Source: Paradevosia shaoguanensis
GTDB lineage: Bacteria; Pseudomonadota; Alphaproteobacteria; Rhizobiales; Devosiaceae
Length of the DNA stretch: 64,000 bases
Direction of reading: 5' to 3'
Assembly (NCBI RefSeq): GCF_016801025.1
Contig: NZ_CP068983.1
Span: 186,001 to 250,000 of the forward strand
Shown here: one piece after another, positions 17,763 to 27,309 of the stretch
Numbering within the stretch: the first letter of the stretch is position 1
Layout: each line of letters begins with the position of its first letter
Program-made: the position numbers and the translations under genes
Notes under the pieces: generated by a model
What the model was told of the DNA's origin: nothing
Databases searched by the model: none
What the model saw: only the letters and a program-made list of their open reading frames with translations

Positions 17763-18833
17763 TTGCCCCCCGCCTCTTCGACACCGCAAGTCTCCCCGTG
17801 GTGGACGCCGAGCGTACATGAGGACCGTCGTCCGATCCTTCTGGCGCGCAATCGCATCGAAGCGGCCATCCGGCTTTATTTCGCGCAGCACGACTTCGTT
17901 CTCGTCGATCCGCCCGGCCTGCAGCGCTCCCCCGGCAACGAAACGCACCTCCACGCCTTCGCCACCAACGCCATCGGCAATGACGGTCTGGGCGAAACGC
18001 TTTATCTCCACACCTCGCCCGAATTCTCGATGAAGAAGCTGCTGGCCGCCGGCGAGCGCCGCATCGCCAGTATCGGCCATGTCTGGCGCAATCGCGAGCG
18101 CGGCGCGCTGCACCATCCCGAGTTCACCATGCTCGAATGGTATCGCGCCAACGAGTCGTACGATGCCGTCATCGCCGATTGCATCGAGATGCTGCGCATT
18201 GCCGCGCGCGAAACCGGCGTGGCCAAGCTGCGCTATCGCGACCGCGAATCCGATCCCTTCGCCGAGCCCGAGCGCCTGAGCGTCATCGACGCTTTCTCCC
18301 GCTATGCCGGCATCGACCTCTTCGCCACCATGAATGCCGAAGGCGAAACCAATGCCGAGGCGCTTGCCGCCCAGATGCGCGAGCGCGGCCTCGCCGTGCC
18401 GGCCGAATTCACCTGGTCCTACCTCTTCAGCCGCATCCTGGTGGAAAAAGTCGAGCCCAATCTCGGCCTCGGCCGTATCACCATCCTCGACCGCTATCCT
18501 GCCGCCGAAGCCGCTCTCGCCCGCCGTGCCGGCGATGATCGCCGGGTTTCGGAACGGTTCGAGCTCTATGCATGCGGCGTCGAACTGGCCAACGGCTTCG
18601 GTGAACTCACCGATGCGAACGAGCAGCGTCGCCGCTTCATGCTGGAAATGGCAGAGAAGGAGCGTCTTTACGGCGAGCGCTATCCGCTCGATGAAGACCT
18701 GCTCGCCGCCCTGCCCCTGATGCCCGACACCAGCGGGGTCGCCCTCGGCTTCGACCGTCTCGTTATGCTGGCCGCCGGTGCGACCCGTATCGACCAGGTG
18801 CTCTGGGTGCCCGTCGCGGAGCGCCTGAAATGA
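17763..18833 (+). CDS. epmA: EF-P lysine lysyltransferase EpmA (GenX/PoxA/YjeA)
   Basis: A ~356-residue class II lysyl-tRNA synthetase paralogue lacking the N-terminal anticodon-binding OB domain, as expected for EpmA, which attaches (R)-beta-lysine to EF-P Lys34. Class II motifs are visible: motif 2 GHVWRNRERGALHHPEFTMLEWY and motif 3 TSGVALGFDRLVMLAAG, plus FELYACGVELANGFGELTDA. The first plausible start is a TTG at 17763; no in-frame ATG occurs before the core, so a TTG start is likely although the ribosome site is weak. It overlaps epmB by 4 bases and is divergent from efp. Confidence 0.93.
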   Translation: MPPASSTPQVSPWWTPSVHEDRRPILLARNRIEAAIRLYFAQHDFVLVDPPGLQRSPGNETHLHAFATNAIGNDGLGETLYLHTSPEFSMKKLLAAGERRIASIGHVWRNRERGALHHPEFTMLEWYRANESYDAVIADCIEMLRIAARETGVAKLRYRDRESDPFAEPERLSVIDAFSRYAGIDLFATMNAEGETNAEALAAQMRERGLAVPAEFTWSYLFSRILVEKVEPNLGLGRITILDRYPAAEAALARRAGDDRRVSERFELYACGVELANGFGELTDANEQRRRFMLEMAEKERLYGERYPLDEDLLAALPLMPDTSGVALGFDRLVMLAAGATRIDQVLWVPVAERLK

Positions 18834-19876
18834 ACCGCCCGATCCGCACCCCGCAGGAACTGGCCGAGGCCGGCTATATCGAAGCCGCGCAGATCGAAGA
18901 CATCACGCGCGTCGCAGAGCGCTACGCCATCGCCATCTCGCCTGCCGTGGCGGCAATGATCGATCCTACCGATCCCGACGACCCTATTGCCCGCCAGTTC
19001 GTACCCAGCGCCGCCGAGCTCGTTACGACCCCGCTCGAGCGCGACGACCCGATCGGCGATCTGACGCACAGCCCCGTGGAAGGCATCGTTCACCGCTACC
19101 CGGATCGCGTGCTGCTCAAGGCGGTTCACGTCTGCCCGGTCTATTGCCGCTTCTGCTTCCGCCGCGAAATGGTGGGGCCGCAGGGGCTCGGCACGCTCAC
19201 GCCCGAAGCGCTGGACAAGGCCATCGCCTATATCGCCGAGCACAAGGAAATCTGGGAAGTCATCCTGACCGGCGGCGACCCGCTCGTTCTCTCGCCGCGC
19301 CGCCTCGGCGAGATGATGGAGAAGCTGGCGCGGATCGATCACCTCAAGGTCGTGCGCTTCCATAGCCGCGTACCGGCGGTCGAGCCCGACAGGATCGACG
19401 ACGCCCTGATCGCGGCGCTCAAATCCTGTGGCAAGACTGTCTATGTGGCGCTGCACGCCAATCACCCGCGCGAACTCAACGCGGCAACCCGCGCGGCCTG
19501 CGCGCGGTTGATCGATGCCGGGATCGCCATGATCAGCCAGACGGTGCTGCTCAACGGCATCAACAACGATCCCGATACGCTCGCCGAGTTGATGCGCAGC
19601 TTCGTCGAGATGCGCATCCGGCCCTATTACCTCCACCACCCCGATCTCGCGCCGGGCACCAGCCATTTCCGCGTCTCGATCGAGGAAGGTCAGCAACTGG
19701 TCGCGGGCCTCCGCGGCCGCATTTCGGGCCTCTGCCAGCCGGTCTATATCCTCGATATTCCGGGCGGTTACGGTAAAGCTGAGATCCGCCCGGCCAGCAT
19801 CGAGGCGCGCGGCGACGGGTGCTTCACGGTTCGCGATTTCCGCGGCAACGAGCACCGCTACCCGCCCGGAGCCTGA
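18830..19876 (+). CDS. epmB: EF-P beta-lysylation protein EpmB (lysine 2,3-aminomutase family)
   Basis: A 348-residue radical-SAM, PLP-dependent enzyme that converts (S)-alpha-lysine to (R)-beta-lysine for EpmA. The iron-sulfur cluster cysteines are C102, C106 and C109 in VCPVYCRFCFRR, followed by EVILTGGDPL and, near the C-terminus, the GGYGK segment carrying the PLP lysine. The length is close to E. coli EpmB (342) and shorter than clostridial lysine 2,3-aminomutases, which supports EpmB. Its ATG overlaps the epmA stop, so the two are coupled. Confidence 0.93.
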   Translation: MNRPIRTPQELAEAGYIEAAQIEDITRVAERYAIAISPAVAAMIDPTDPDDPIARQFVPSAAELVTTPLERDDPIGDLTHSPVEGIVHRYPDRVLLKAVHVCPVYCRFCFRREMVGPQGLGTLTPEALDKAIAYIAEHKEIWEVILTGGDPLVLSPRRLGEMMEKLARIDHLKVVRFHSRVPAVEPDRIDDALIAALKSCGKTVYVALHANHPRELNAATRAACARLIDAGIAMISQTVLLNGINNDPDTLAELMRSFVEMRIRPYYLHHPDLAPGTSHFRVSIEEGQQLVAGLRGRISGLCQPVYILDIPGGYGKAEIRPASIEARGDGCFTVRDFRGNEHRYPPGA

Positions 19877-20039
19877 AGCGGCCTCTCACATCTCTGCGAC
19901 TTTCGTCGCACGCGCCGGGACGGGGCGGTTTTGTAAGTGACTTTCGTCAGGAAGTGCTTTATCCCGTTTTGTGACACTAAAGGCGCCCTCAAGACGCCAT
20001 TTCATGTAAATTTCTTACGCATTTCCCAGCGAGATTACC

Positions 20040-21500
20040 GTGCGCGTGTTCACCGCAGCCTTGGCGACCGAGACCAACACCTTCTCCCCCATCTCGATCG
20101 ATCGCAAAGCCTTCGAAGCATCCCTCTACGCGCCGCCGGGCCAGCATCCTGAAACGCCCACGCTCTGCTCCGCCCCCATCACCGTCGGCCGCCGCGTCAC
20201 ACGCGAACTGGGCTGGGAACTGATCGAGGGCACCGCCGCCTGGGCCGACCCCGCCGGGCTCATCAACCGCCAGACCTATGAGAGCCTGCGCGACGAAATT
20301 CTGGGGCAACTCAAGGCCGCGATGCCGGTCGATGCCGTGGTTCTCGGCCTGCATGGCGCCATGGTGGCGCAGGGCTATGACGACCCCGAGGGCGATTTTC
20401 TGACGCGCGTGCGCGACATCGTCGGGCCGGACGTCCTCGTCTGCGCCGAACTCGATCCGCATAGCCACTTCACCGCCAAGCGCGCCGCCGCCAGCAACTT
20501 CTTCGTGGTGTTCAAGGAATTTCCGCATACCGATTTCGTCGAGCGCGCCGAAGACCTCTGGCGCATCGCCGTCGACCAGCTCACCGGCAAGGCCAGGCCG
20601 GTCATGTCGGTTTTCGATTGCCGCATGATCGACGTGTTCCCGACCTCGCAGGACCCGATGCGCTCGTTCGTCAATCGGCTCTACGCCCTCGAAAAGAGCG
20701 ATCCCGACCTGCTCTCGATCTCGATCATCCACGGCTTCATGGCCGGCGACGTGCCCGAAATGGGCACCAAGGTCATCGTCATCACCAACGACAATAAGGC
20801 GAAGGGCGATGCCCTGGCCGAGAAGCTGGGCATGGAACTGTTCTCCATGCGCGGCACCTTCATGGTCAAGCAACTCGACGAGCGCGAAGCCGTCGCCAAG
20901 GCCCTCGCCGCCCCCAAGGGGCCGGTGGTGATCGCCGATGTCTGGGACAATCCGGGCGGCGGTACGGCGGGCGACGCCACGGTCATCCTCGCCGAACTCA
21001 TCAAGCACGATGCCCAAGGCGTCGCCGTCGGCACCATCTGGGACCCCATCGCTGTCCAGATCTGCTTCGCCGCCGGCGAAGGCGCCGAGATCGCCCTGCG
21101 CTTCGGCGCCAAATCGGCCCCGTTCACGGGCGAGCCCATCGACAAGCTGGTCAAGGTCGTCCGCCTCGTCCGCAACGCCGAAATGCGTTTTGGCGAAAGT
21201 TTTGCGCCGTTCGGGGATTCCGCCGTCATCGCCTTCGACGGCTTCGAGGTGATCCTCAACTCCACCCGCGCCCAGAGTTTCGACCCCAGCCTCTTCTCGG
21301 TGATGGGCATCGACCCGACCCAGCAAAAAATCCTGCTGATCAAGTCGACCAACCACTTCTACGACTCGTTCTCCAAGATCGCGTCCGAGATCATCTACTG
21401 CTCGGCGGGCAAGCCCTATCCCAACACGCCGGCCACGACGCCGTACCGCAAAGCGCGGAAGGACATCTGGCCGAAGGTGGAAAACCCGTTCGCAGGGTAG
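20040..21500 (+). CDS. M81 family metallopeptidase (MlrC-like)
   Basis: A 486-residue protein of the MlrC/M81 family, starting at GTG 20040: RVFTAALATETNTFSPI at the N-terminus with the characteristic ETNTFSP motif, LGLHGAMVAQGYDDPEGDFL, and the metal-binding region LDPHSHFTAKR and FKEFPHTDF. C-terminal MlrC domain (~300-480) includes VIADVWDNPGGGTAGDATVIL. Founding MlrC degrades linear microcystin fragments, but most family members have unknown peptide or amide substrates. It stands alone between epmB and a repeat-rich gap; no clear promoter or strong ribosome site was identified, though GACTTTCGTC occurs twice upstream (19898-19907 and 19939-19948). Confidence 0.88.
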   Translation: MRVFTAALATETNTFSPISIDRKAFEASLYAPPGQHPETPTLCSAPITVGRRVTRELGWELIEGTAAWADPAGLINRQTYESLRDEILGQLKAAMPVDAVVLGLHGAMVAQGYDDPEGDFLTRVRDIVGPDVLVCAELDPHSHFTAKRAAASNFFVVFKEFPHTDFVERAEDLWRIAVDQLTGKARPVMSVFDCRMIDVFPTSQDPMRSFVNRLYALEKSDPDLLSISIIHGFMAGDVPEMGTKVIVITNDNKAKGDALAEKLGMELFSMRGTFMVKQLDEREAVAKALAAPKGPVVIADVWDNPGGGTAGDATVILAELIKHDAQGVAVGTIWDPIAVQICFAAGEGAEIALRFGAKSAPFTGEPIDKLVKVVRLVRNAEMRFGESFAPFGDSAVIAFDGFEVILNSTRAQSFDPSLFSVMGIDPTQQKILLIKSTNHFYDSFSKIASEIIYCSAGKPYPNTPATTPYRKARKDIWPKVENPFAG

Positions 21501-21560
21501 TCGGGAACCGCGGGGCTCTTGGACAGAACACGGCTCTTCCTCACCGAAAGCTGCTAACTG

Positions 21561-21602
21561 CCCCTGCCCCTGCCCCTGCCCCGGCCCCGGCCCCGGCCCC
21601 GG
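21561..21602. repeat. Seven tandem hexamers CCCC(T/G)G
   Basis: Three copies of CCCCTG are followed by four of CCCCGG without interruption. With the repeats at 21621-21725 and 21763-21790 it fills the 361-base gap between the M81 gene and the hexosaminidase terminator; no gene is seen in this gap. Confidence 0.95.
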
Positions 21603-21620
21603 TCCCCATTCTCGCCCCAA

Positions 21621-21725
21621 CCACCGCACTTCCCCGGCCGCAGAGCCGGGGCCCACGGATACCTCCACTCGAGTGGAGCGGTGCAATAGGCCCCGGGTCT
21701 TCGCCCGGGGAAGTCCGTGGTGGGA
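21621..21725 (+). repeat. REP-like three-hairpin element, copy A
   Basis: About 105 bp carrying three inverted repeats in a row: a CTTCCCCGG...CCGGGG hairpin, a perfect 16-bp palindrome CTCCACTCGAGTGGAG (21663-21678), and a CCCCGGG...CCCGGGG hairpin. A near-identical copy occurs in opposite orientation at 57327-57432. It resembles the REP/BIME class of extragenic elements by architecture only; no transposase is nearby. Confidence 0.88.
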
Positions 21726-21762
21726 TGGGGCCGAGAGCAACGACTGCAACTGATGCTTTCAG

Positions 21763-21790
21763 CTCTGGGCTCTGGGCTCTGGGCTCTGGG
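21763..21790. repeat. Four perfect tandem heptamers CTCTGGG
   Basis: Four contiguous perfect copies of CTCTGGG lie 37 bases after REP-like copy A, a second microsatellite-like tract in the same gap. Confidence 0.95.
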
Positions 21791-21805
21791 CTCCCGCCCC
21801 GCCCC

Positions 21806-21841
21806 AAAACAAAAAGCCGCCATCTCCCGACGGCGGCTTTT
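21806..21841 (-). terminator. Rho-independent terminator of the sugar operon
   Basis: On the minus strand, 20 bases after the hexosaminidase stop, a perfect 10-bp stem (arms 21832-21841 and 21812-21821, AAAAGCCGCC / GGCGGCTTTT) is followed by TTTTTGTTTT. It ends the leftward sugar operon. Confidence 0.9.
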
Positions 21842-21861
21842 CTCCCCCAAACAGGCGGCTG

Positions 21862-23871
21862 TTACTCGGCCGCCCAGTTTCCGTACATGATCGGCATCAG
21901 GCCCACGGTGTCCTTGAACCGGTTCCAGCTCTTGCGCTCGCGCGGGGTCCAGCCGGCCTCGGCCACGGCCGACAGGCGCGGGAACACCAGCCGGTCGAAG
22001 ATCGCCCGGTCGGTCATGGATTCCGACCAGATGCAGCTCTGCACGCCCTTGAGGTGCTTGAGTTCCTCTTCGCTCCAGCCCTCGCCGGCGTCGAATTCGT
22101 AGGTTTCCTGCGGGCCGGACCAGCCGGCCCAGCCGGCGCCGGGTTCGGCCCAGGAAATGCCGTTGGCCATGTCGAGGTAGTAGCGCTGGCCCGGCGACAC
22201 CACGATGTCGAAGCCGCGCGCGGCGAGCGCCTTGTTGATCTCCACATTGCGCCAGCCGATGACATAGGACTTTTCCTTGTCAACGGCATCGCCATGTGCC
22301 GCCTCTTCCCAGCCGCCGGTGACGGCGCCCTTGCTGGCGATGTATTTGTGGACGCGCTTGATGAATTCGGATTGCAGCACCGCCGTCGGCGAGCCTTCGA
22401 TCTCGTCGGCGCCGTGGTGGTTGCCGAGCTGGTTGAACTGCTTCTCGTGCTTGGCGCGCATCGCCGGCCCCGCCAGCTTCTCGATCATGTCGAGAGCCAG
22501 GGGCGAGCCCGACCACGCGGCCAGCGGCACTTCGTCGGCGCCGAGATGGAAGATATTGGCCGGGAAGAGCTCCAGCACTTCGTCCACGACCGTCTCCACG
22601 AACTTGTAGACCGGCTCGTGCGCGGGGTTGAGGCTGTTGTTCGGGAAGCCCTGAACCGACTGATACTCGCCCTTTTCGGCGGGATCGCGCAGCTCGGGCA
22701 GCGCCTGGAGGGCGGCGTAGAAATGGCCGGGCATGTCGATTTCCGGGATCACCGCGATGCCGAGGCTATCGGCCAGCGCCACTACCTGGCGCACCACGTC
22801 CTTGCTGTAATAGCCGCCCGTCGGCTGCGGGCCGGAGCCGAGCAGTGGCGGCAGCGCCTTGCCGTGGCCGCGCCAGGCGGCGATTTCGGTGAGCTGCGGA
22901 TAGGCGTCGATTTCGAGGCGCCAAGCCTCGTCTTCCGTCAGGTGCCAATGGAACTTGTTCATCTTGTTCCAGGACATGAGCTTGATCAGCCGCATGACCT
23001 CGGCGCCGGTATAGAACTGCCGCGCTACGTCGAGATGGCTGCCGCGGAATTCGAAGGCCGGCTCGTCCGTGATGGTGCCGCCGGTGGGGAACAGGAAAGT
23101 CTGCGGATATTGCCGCGCGCCACGCAGGATGTGCCCGAGCGTCACCAACCCATAGAACATGCCCTGCCGGGTGGTCGCCGAAACCGTGGCGCTGTTCTCA
23201 CCAAAAGCGACTTCATAAGCCTCCGGCCCCATGCCCGCCTTTTCGACGATGCTGACCGGCATGCCAGCTTCCGAAGCCGGACGTACCAACGCCTCGACCG
23301 GGAAGAGATCATCCACCAGCCCGGCGAACGCCGCCGCGGCCCGATTGGCGGCCTCGCCCTGCGGCTTGAGGTCAAAGCCCGGCGGCGCGATGCGCGCACC
23401 CGTCGTGGCGACCGATTTCGGCCAGGGAATGATCGACACCGGCACAGCCGCCTTGGCCGGCACCGGGAACTTGGCCGCGCCCTTGAGCAGCGGCGCGTTG
23501 TGCCCCTTGCCCTTGGTCGGCGCGGTGCCGGTAACGACGACGGTGCCGTCCGCGAGCACGACATAGCCGGAATTGGCGCCGTCGCTCCAATGGCGCAGGC
23601 CATAGGACAGGCCGCGCGCCGTGGCCGTCCAGGTCTGACCAGGTTCGAGCACATAGCCGTCGGGCGGGGCGATCAATGTGTGGTTCGAGAGGCGCTTGAG
23701 CAGCTTGCCGTTTTCGAGCGTGGCGTGCGGATCGATGCGGGCCGGGCCGGAAAAACCGAGCTGGAAGCCGCTGACCGGCTCGCTTCCGGTATTGGTCAGC
23801 TCGATGCCGTAACCGAGCGGCTCGCCATCCTTGGCGGGCGTCCAGGTGGTGACCAGGGAAAAGCTGGGCAT
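21862..23871 (-). CDS. Beta-N-acetylhexosaminidase, GH20
   Basis: A 669-residue glycoside hydrolase. An N-terminal beta-rich region (~1-150) precedes the GH20b domain (~155-285) and the catalytic TIM barrel from about 290 (FRGSHLDVARQFYTGAEVMRLIKLMSWNKMNKFHWHLTEDEAWR). The substrate-assisted catalytic pair is Asp446-Glu447 in HLGADEV, and the active-site tryptophan region WSGPQETYEF follows. No clear signal peptide, so it is probably cytoplasmic, acting on short imported GlcNAc/GalNAc oligosaccharides. The start at 23871 is preferred to a longer frame running through a repeat remnant. It is the distal gene of the operon, behind an RpiR-type regulator. Confidence 0.9.
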   Translation of the reverse strand: MPSFSLVTTWTPAKDGEPLGYGIELTNTGSEPVSGFQLGFSGPARIDPHATLENGKLLKRLSNHTLIAPPDGYVLEPGQTWTATARGLSYGLRHWSDGANSGYVVLADGTVVVTGTAPTKGKGHNAPLLKGAAKFPVPAKAAVPVSIIPWPKSVATTGARIAPPGFDLKPQGEAANRAAAAFAGLVDDLFPVEALVRPASEAGMPVSIVEKAGMGPEAYEVAFGENSATVSATTRQGMFYGLVTLGHILRGARQYPQTFLFPTGGTITDEPAFEFRGSHLDVARQFYTGAEVMRLIKLMSWNKMNKFHWHLTEDEAWRLEIDAYPQLTEIAAWRGHGKALPPLLGSGPQPTGGYYSKDVVRQVVALADSLGIAVIPEIDMPGHFYAALQALPELRDPAEKGEYQSVQGFPNNSLNPAHEPVYKFVETVVDEVLELFPANIFHLGADEVPLAAWSGSPLALDMIEKLAGPAMRAKHEKQFNQLGNHHGADEIEGSPTAVLQSEFIKRVHKYIASKGAVTGGWEEAAHGDAVDKEKSYVIGWRNVEINKALAARGFDIVVSPGQRYYLDMANGISWAEPGAGWAGWSGPQETYEFDAGEGWSEEELKHLKGVQSCIWSESMTDRAIFDRLVFPRLSAVAEAGWTPRERKSWNRFKDTVGLMPIMYGNWAAE

Positions 23872-23892
23872 GAAATGTCTCGTGTTGGTCGC

Positions 23893-23923
23893 GGCCCCAG
23901 GCTCAGCGCCCGGGGAGGTTCGG
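23893..23923. repeat. Diverged half of the REP-like element
   Basis: The stretch GGCCCC...GCCCGGGGAGG resembles one outer hairpin of the elements at 21621 and 57327, with several substitutions. It lies in the 70-base gap between the regulator and hexosaminidase genes. The match is by eye and could be convergent. Confidence 0.4.
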
Positions 23924-23941
23924 AGGGCACGGGAACAATGG

Positions 23942-24808
23942 CTAGTCCCCGAGGGCTTGGCTGTCTTCACCGTCGCGGGTGACGATGAGCTGGTGCTTGA
24001 TCCGCCGCATGCTGGCCACGGCGGCGGTCTGGATGCGCGTCGCCACGGTCTGGGAGACCGCGTCGATCATGGCCAGATAGGCGTAGCGCGAGGAGGACGG
24101 GCGCAGGATGTCGGGCTGCTCGGGCAGGTCGATACCCAGCAGCACGTCGGCCTCGGCCGCCACGGGCGAACCCGGGCGCGTCAGCACGATGCGCGGCATG
24201 CCGTATTCGCCGGCAATGGCGAGCGTGCGCGCCAATTGCTCGTTGTTGCCGCTCATCGAGGAGGCGATCACCGCCGTTCCCTTCGGCGCGCCCGCCGTGC
24301 GCATGAGCTGGGCCTGGTGGTCGAGGCACGAATTGATCCGCAGCCCCAGCCGGAACAGCCGGTTCTCGAATTCGGTGGCCACCATCGATGAGGCGCCGCC
24401 CGAGCCGAAAAGCAGCAGGTAATTGGCGTCGGCGATCTTCTCGGCCGCCTGCTCGATCGCCTCCGGGTCGATGGCGTCGAAGAAGGCGTAGAGCGAGGAT
24501 TGCGCGTGATTGATGATGTTCTGCGCGATGTCGCGGGCGGTCTTGGGGCCTTCAGCCGGCTGCAGGTAGCGCTGGCCGACGAACCGGCTCTGCGCCAGTC
24601 GCACCTTGAACTCGGAAAAGCTCTCGCAGCCCACGCGCCGGCAGAAGCGCGTGACGGTGGGCGGCGATACCTCCGCGGACGCGGCCAGGTCGACGATCGA
24701 GGAGCTGAGCGCCGCCTCGACGTCCGACAGAATGAGGTCAGCCAGGCGTTTTTCGGACCGGCTGAAAGCCTCCTTCTCGGTCTGCAGGTATCCGACGAGG
24801 TCGAGCAT
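23942..24808 (-). CDS. MurR/RpiR family transcriptional regulator
   Basis: A 288-residue regulator: an N-terminal RpiR helix-turn-helix (~1-80, SIVDLAASAEVSPPTVTRFCRRVGCESFSEFKVRLAQ) and a C-terminal SIS sugar-phosphate isomerase-like domain (~125-265, YLLLFGSGGASSMVATEFENRLFRLG and IASSMSGNNEQLARTLAIAGEYG). SIS domains bind phosphosugars such as MurNAc-6P or GlcNAc-6P derivatives. The ATG at 24808 has GGAG 6 bases upstream and is preferred over the GTG three bases earlier. It lies within the operon between the transport ATPase and the hexosaminidase, suggesting feedback control by an amino-sugar phosphate. Confidence 0.9.
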   Translation of the reverse strand: MLDLVGYLQTEKEAFSRSEKRLADLILSDVEAALSSSIVDLAASAEVSPPTVTRFCRRVGCESFSEFKVRLAQSRFVGQRYLQPAEGPKTARDIAQNIINHAQSSLYAFFDAIDPEAIEQAAEKIADANYLLLFGSGGASSMVATEFENRLFRLGLRINSCLDHQAQLMRTAGAPKGTAVIASSMSGNNEQLARTLAIAGEYGMPRIVLTRPGSPVAAEADVLLGIDLPEQPDILRPSSSRYAYLAMIDAVSQTVATRIQTAAVASMRRIKHQLIVTRDGEDSQALGD

Positions 24809-24848
24809 CACTATCTCCTACATGCCCTTCCGCGGCGGAATGCCGGCG

Positions 24849-25937
<1,089 letters not shown>

Positions 25938-25990
25938 TGCTGTCAGGTCTCCGGCATCCGGCGCTCAAGGCCGGGTGAAAGCTTGTGGTT

Positions 25991-26033
25991 GCGGGTCGCC
26001 GCCGTCGGGAGAACCTTGGCGACGGCGACCCGC
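25991..26033 (-). other. Intercistronic GC-rich hairpin after binding-protein gene
   Basis: A perfect 11-bp stem GCGGGTCGCCG (25991-26001) / 26023-26033 starts 11 bases after the SBP stop and has no U-tract. Because the operon continues into the ATPase gene, it is more likely an mRNA 3'-end stabiliser or partial terminator than a full stop. Confidence 0.7.
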
Positions 26034-26044
26034 GGGGTCATGGC

Positions 26045-27268
26045 TTACTTGTACTGCTCGAGTTCGGCGGCTGCCTTCTTGAGGGCATCAGCCGGCTCGG
26101 CCTGGCCGGTCACGACCGACTGGACCATTTCGATCATGGTGTTCTGCAGGCCGATATAGTCGGTGAACAGCGGCTCCGGGCCACCGAACTGGATGCCATC
26201 CAGGAACGGCTTCCAATACGGGGTCTTGGCCAGCAGTTCGTCGGTCTGCGGCTGCAGCGGACGGAGCGGGGTCAGGCCCTGGGCCATTTCGGCAGCCCAC
26301 TGGCGTTCGCCAGAGGTCAGGAACTTGGCGAGGCTGATGGCCTGCTCTTCAACACCGGTACCCTTGAACACGGCCAGCGAGTCCGTGATCAGCAGCGTGC
26401 CGGGGCCCTTGGCGTCCGGGCCGAGCGGGAGCGGAGCGACACCCCAGTTGAGGCCAGCTTCCTGGGCGCGGATGGCCGCACCAGCGGAGGCGTGGATCAT
26501 GCCGAGCTTCTTGTCGAGCCAGATGGCGCGAACTTCGTTCTGCTCGTAGGCGGTCGGGCCTTCTTCGGCGTACTGGGTGATGTCCTTGAGCGCGGTCAGG
26601 GCAGCCAGGTTCTGCGGGCTGTCGAGCGTGATGTTGCCGTCAGCGTCGATGACCGAACCATTGTTGGTGTAAACCCAATGCAGGAACTGGTGCATGGTGT
26701 TGTCGAAGGTCTTGGCGACAACGCCGAAGCCGGCTGCATCGGTCTTCTCGGAGATGGCCTTGGCGAAGGCGATCTCTTCTTCCCAGGTCTTGGGCGGGGT
26801 TTCCGGATCGAGGCCGGCGGCCTTGAACAGGTCCTTGTTCCAGAACAGGGCCTTGGTGGAGAACGCCACCGGCACGCCCCACTGGGTGCCGTCGAACGTC
26901 ACGGTTTCAGGAACGAAATTGTAGTAGGAGGCCTTTTCCTCGTCCGTCATCGGGATCGAGACGATCAGGTCGTTCTGGGCGAACTGCTTGAGCGTACGCG
27001 AACCGACATAGGCGAGCGCGACCGGGGTACCGGCGGCGGCGAGGGTCGTTACCTTATCCTGGCACTGGCCCCAGCCCACGATTTCCGGAACGACCTTGAA
27101 GCCGGGATTGGCAGCTTCCCATTCCTTGAAGTAGTCGGCATAGCCTGCGGTCAGCTCGTCGCCGCAGTTGATGAAGGTGATTTCCTTCACGTCCTGGGCG
27201 TACGCGGCCGGCGCGGCGCTGGCAAGAGCCAGCATCGACACGGCCAGTAGTCCGGTAATTTTGTTCAT
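26045..27268 (-). CDS. Sugar ABC transporter substrate-binding protein
   Basis: A 407-residue periplasmic binding protein (SBP family 1). The start at 27268 gives a clean signal peptide (MNKITGLLAVSMLALASAAPAAYA, cleavage near AYA-QD) with GGGAG upstream. The mature part shows LTAGYADYFKEWEAANPGFKV, TTLAAAGTPVALAYVGSRTL and PPKTWEEEIAFAKAI, typical of CUT1 proteins. It supplies the importer made by the two following permease genes (upstream in transcription) and the MalK-type ATPase. With a GH20 gene in the same operon, an N-acetylhexosamine oligosaccharide such as chitobiose is the most likely ligand, by inference. Confidence 0.92.
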   Translation of the reverse strand: MNKITGLLAVSMLALASAAPAAYAQDVKEITFINCGDELTAGYADYFKEWEAANPGFKVVPEIVGWGQCQDKVTTLAAAGTPVALAYVGSRTLKQFAQNDLIVSIPMTDEEKASYYNFVPETVTFDGTQWGVPVAFSTKALFWNKDLFKAAGLDPETPPKTWEEEIAFAKAISEKTDAAGFGVVAKTFDNTMHQFLHWVYTNNGSVIDADGNITLDSPQNLAALTALKDITQYAEEGPTAYEQNEVRAIWLDKKLGMIHASAGAAIRAQEAGLNWGVAPLPLGPDAKGPGTLLITDSLAVFKGTGVEEQAISLAKFLTSGERQWAAEMAQGLTPLRPLQPQTDELLAKTPYWKPFLDGIQFGGPEPLFTDYIGLQNTMIEMVQSVVTGQAEPADALKKAAAELEQYK

Positions 27269-27309
27269 TAGTAGTCTCCCTTGATAGACGGCCCAAAGGG
27301 GCCGTTTCC

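Noticed and set aside
21541-21850. Several open frames through the repeat-rich gap
   Set aside because: They arise from the tandem hexamers and heptamers (Gly/Ala or Pro/Ser strings) and the palindromic element, not from coding selection.
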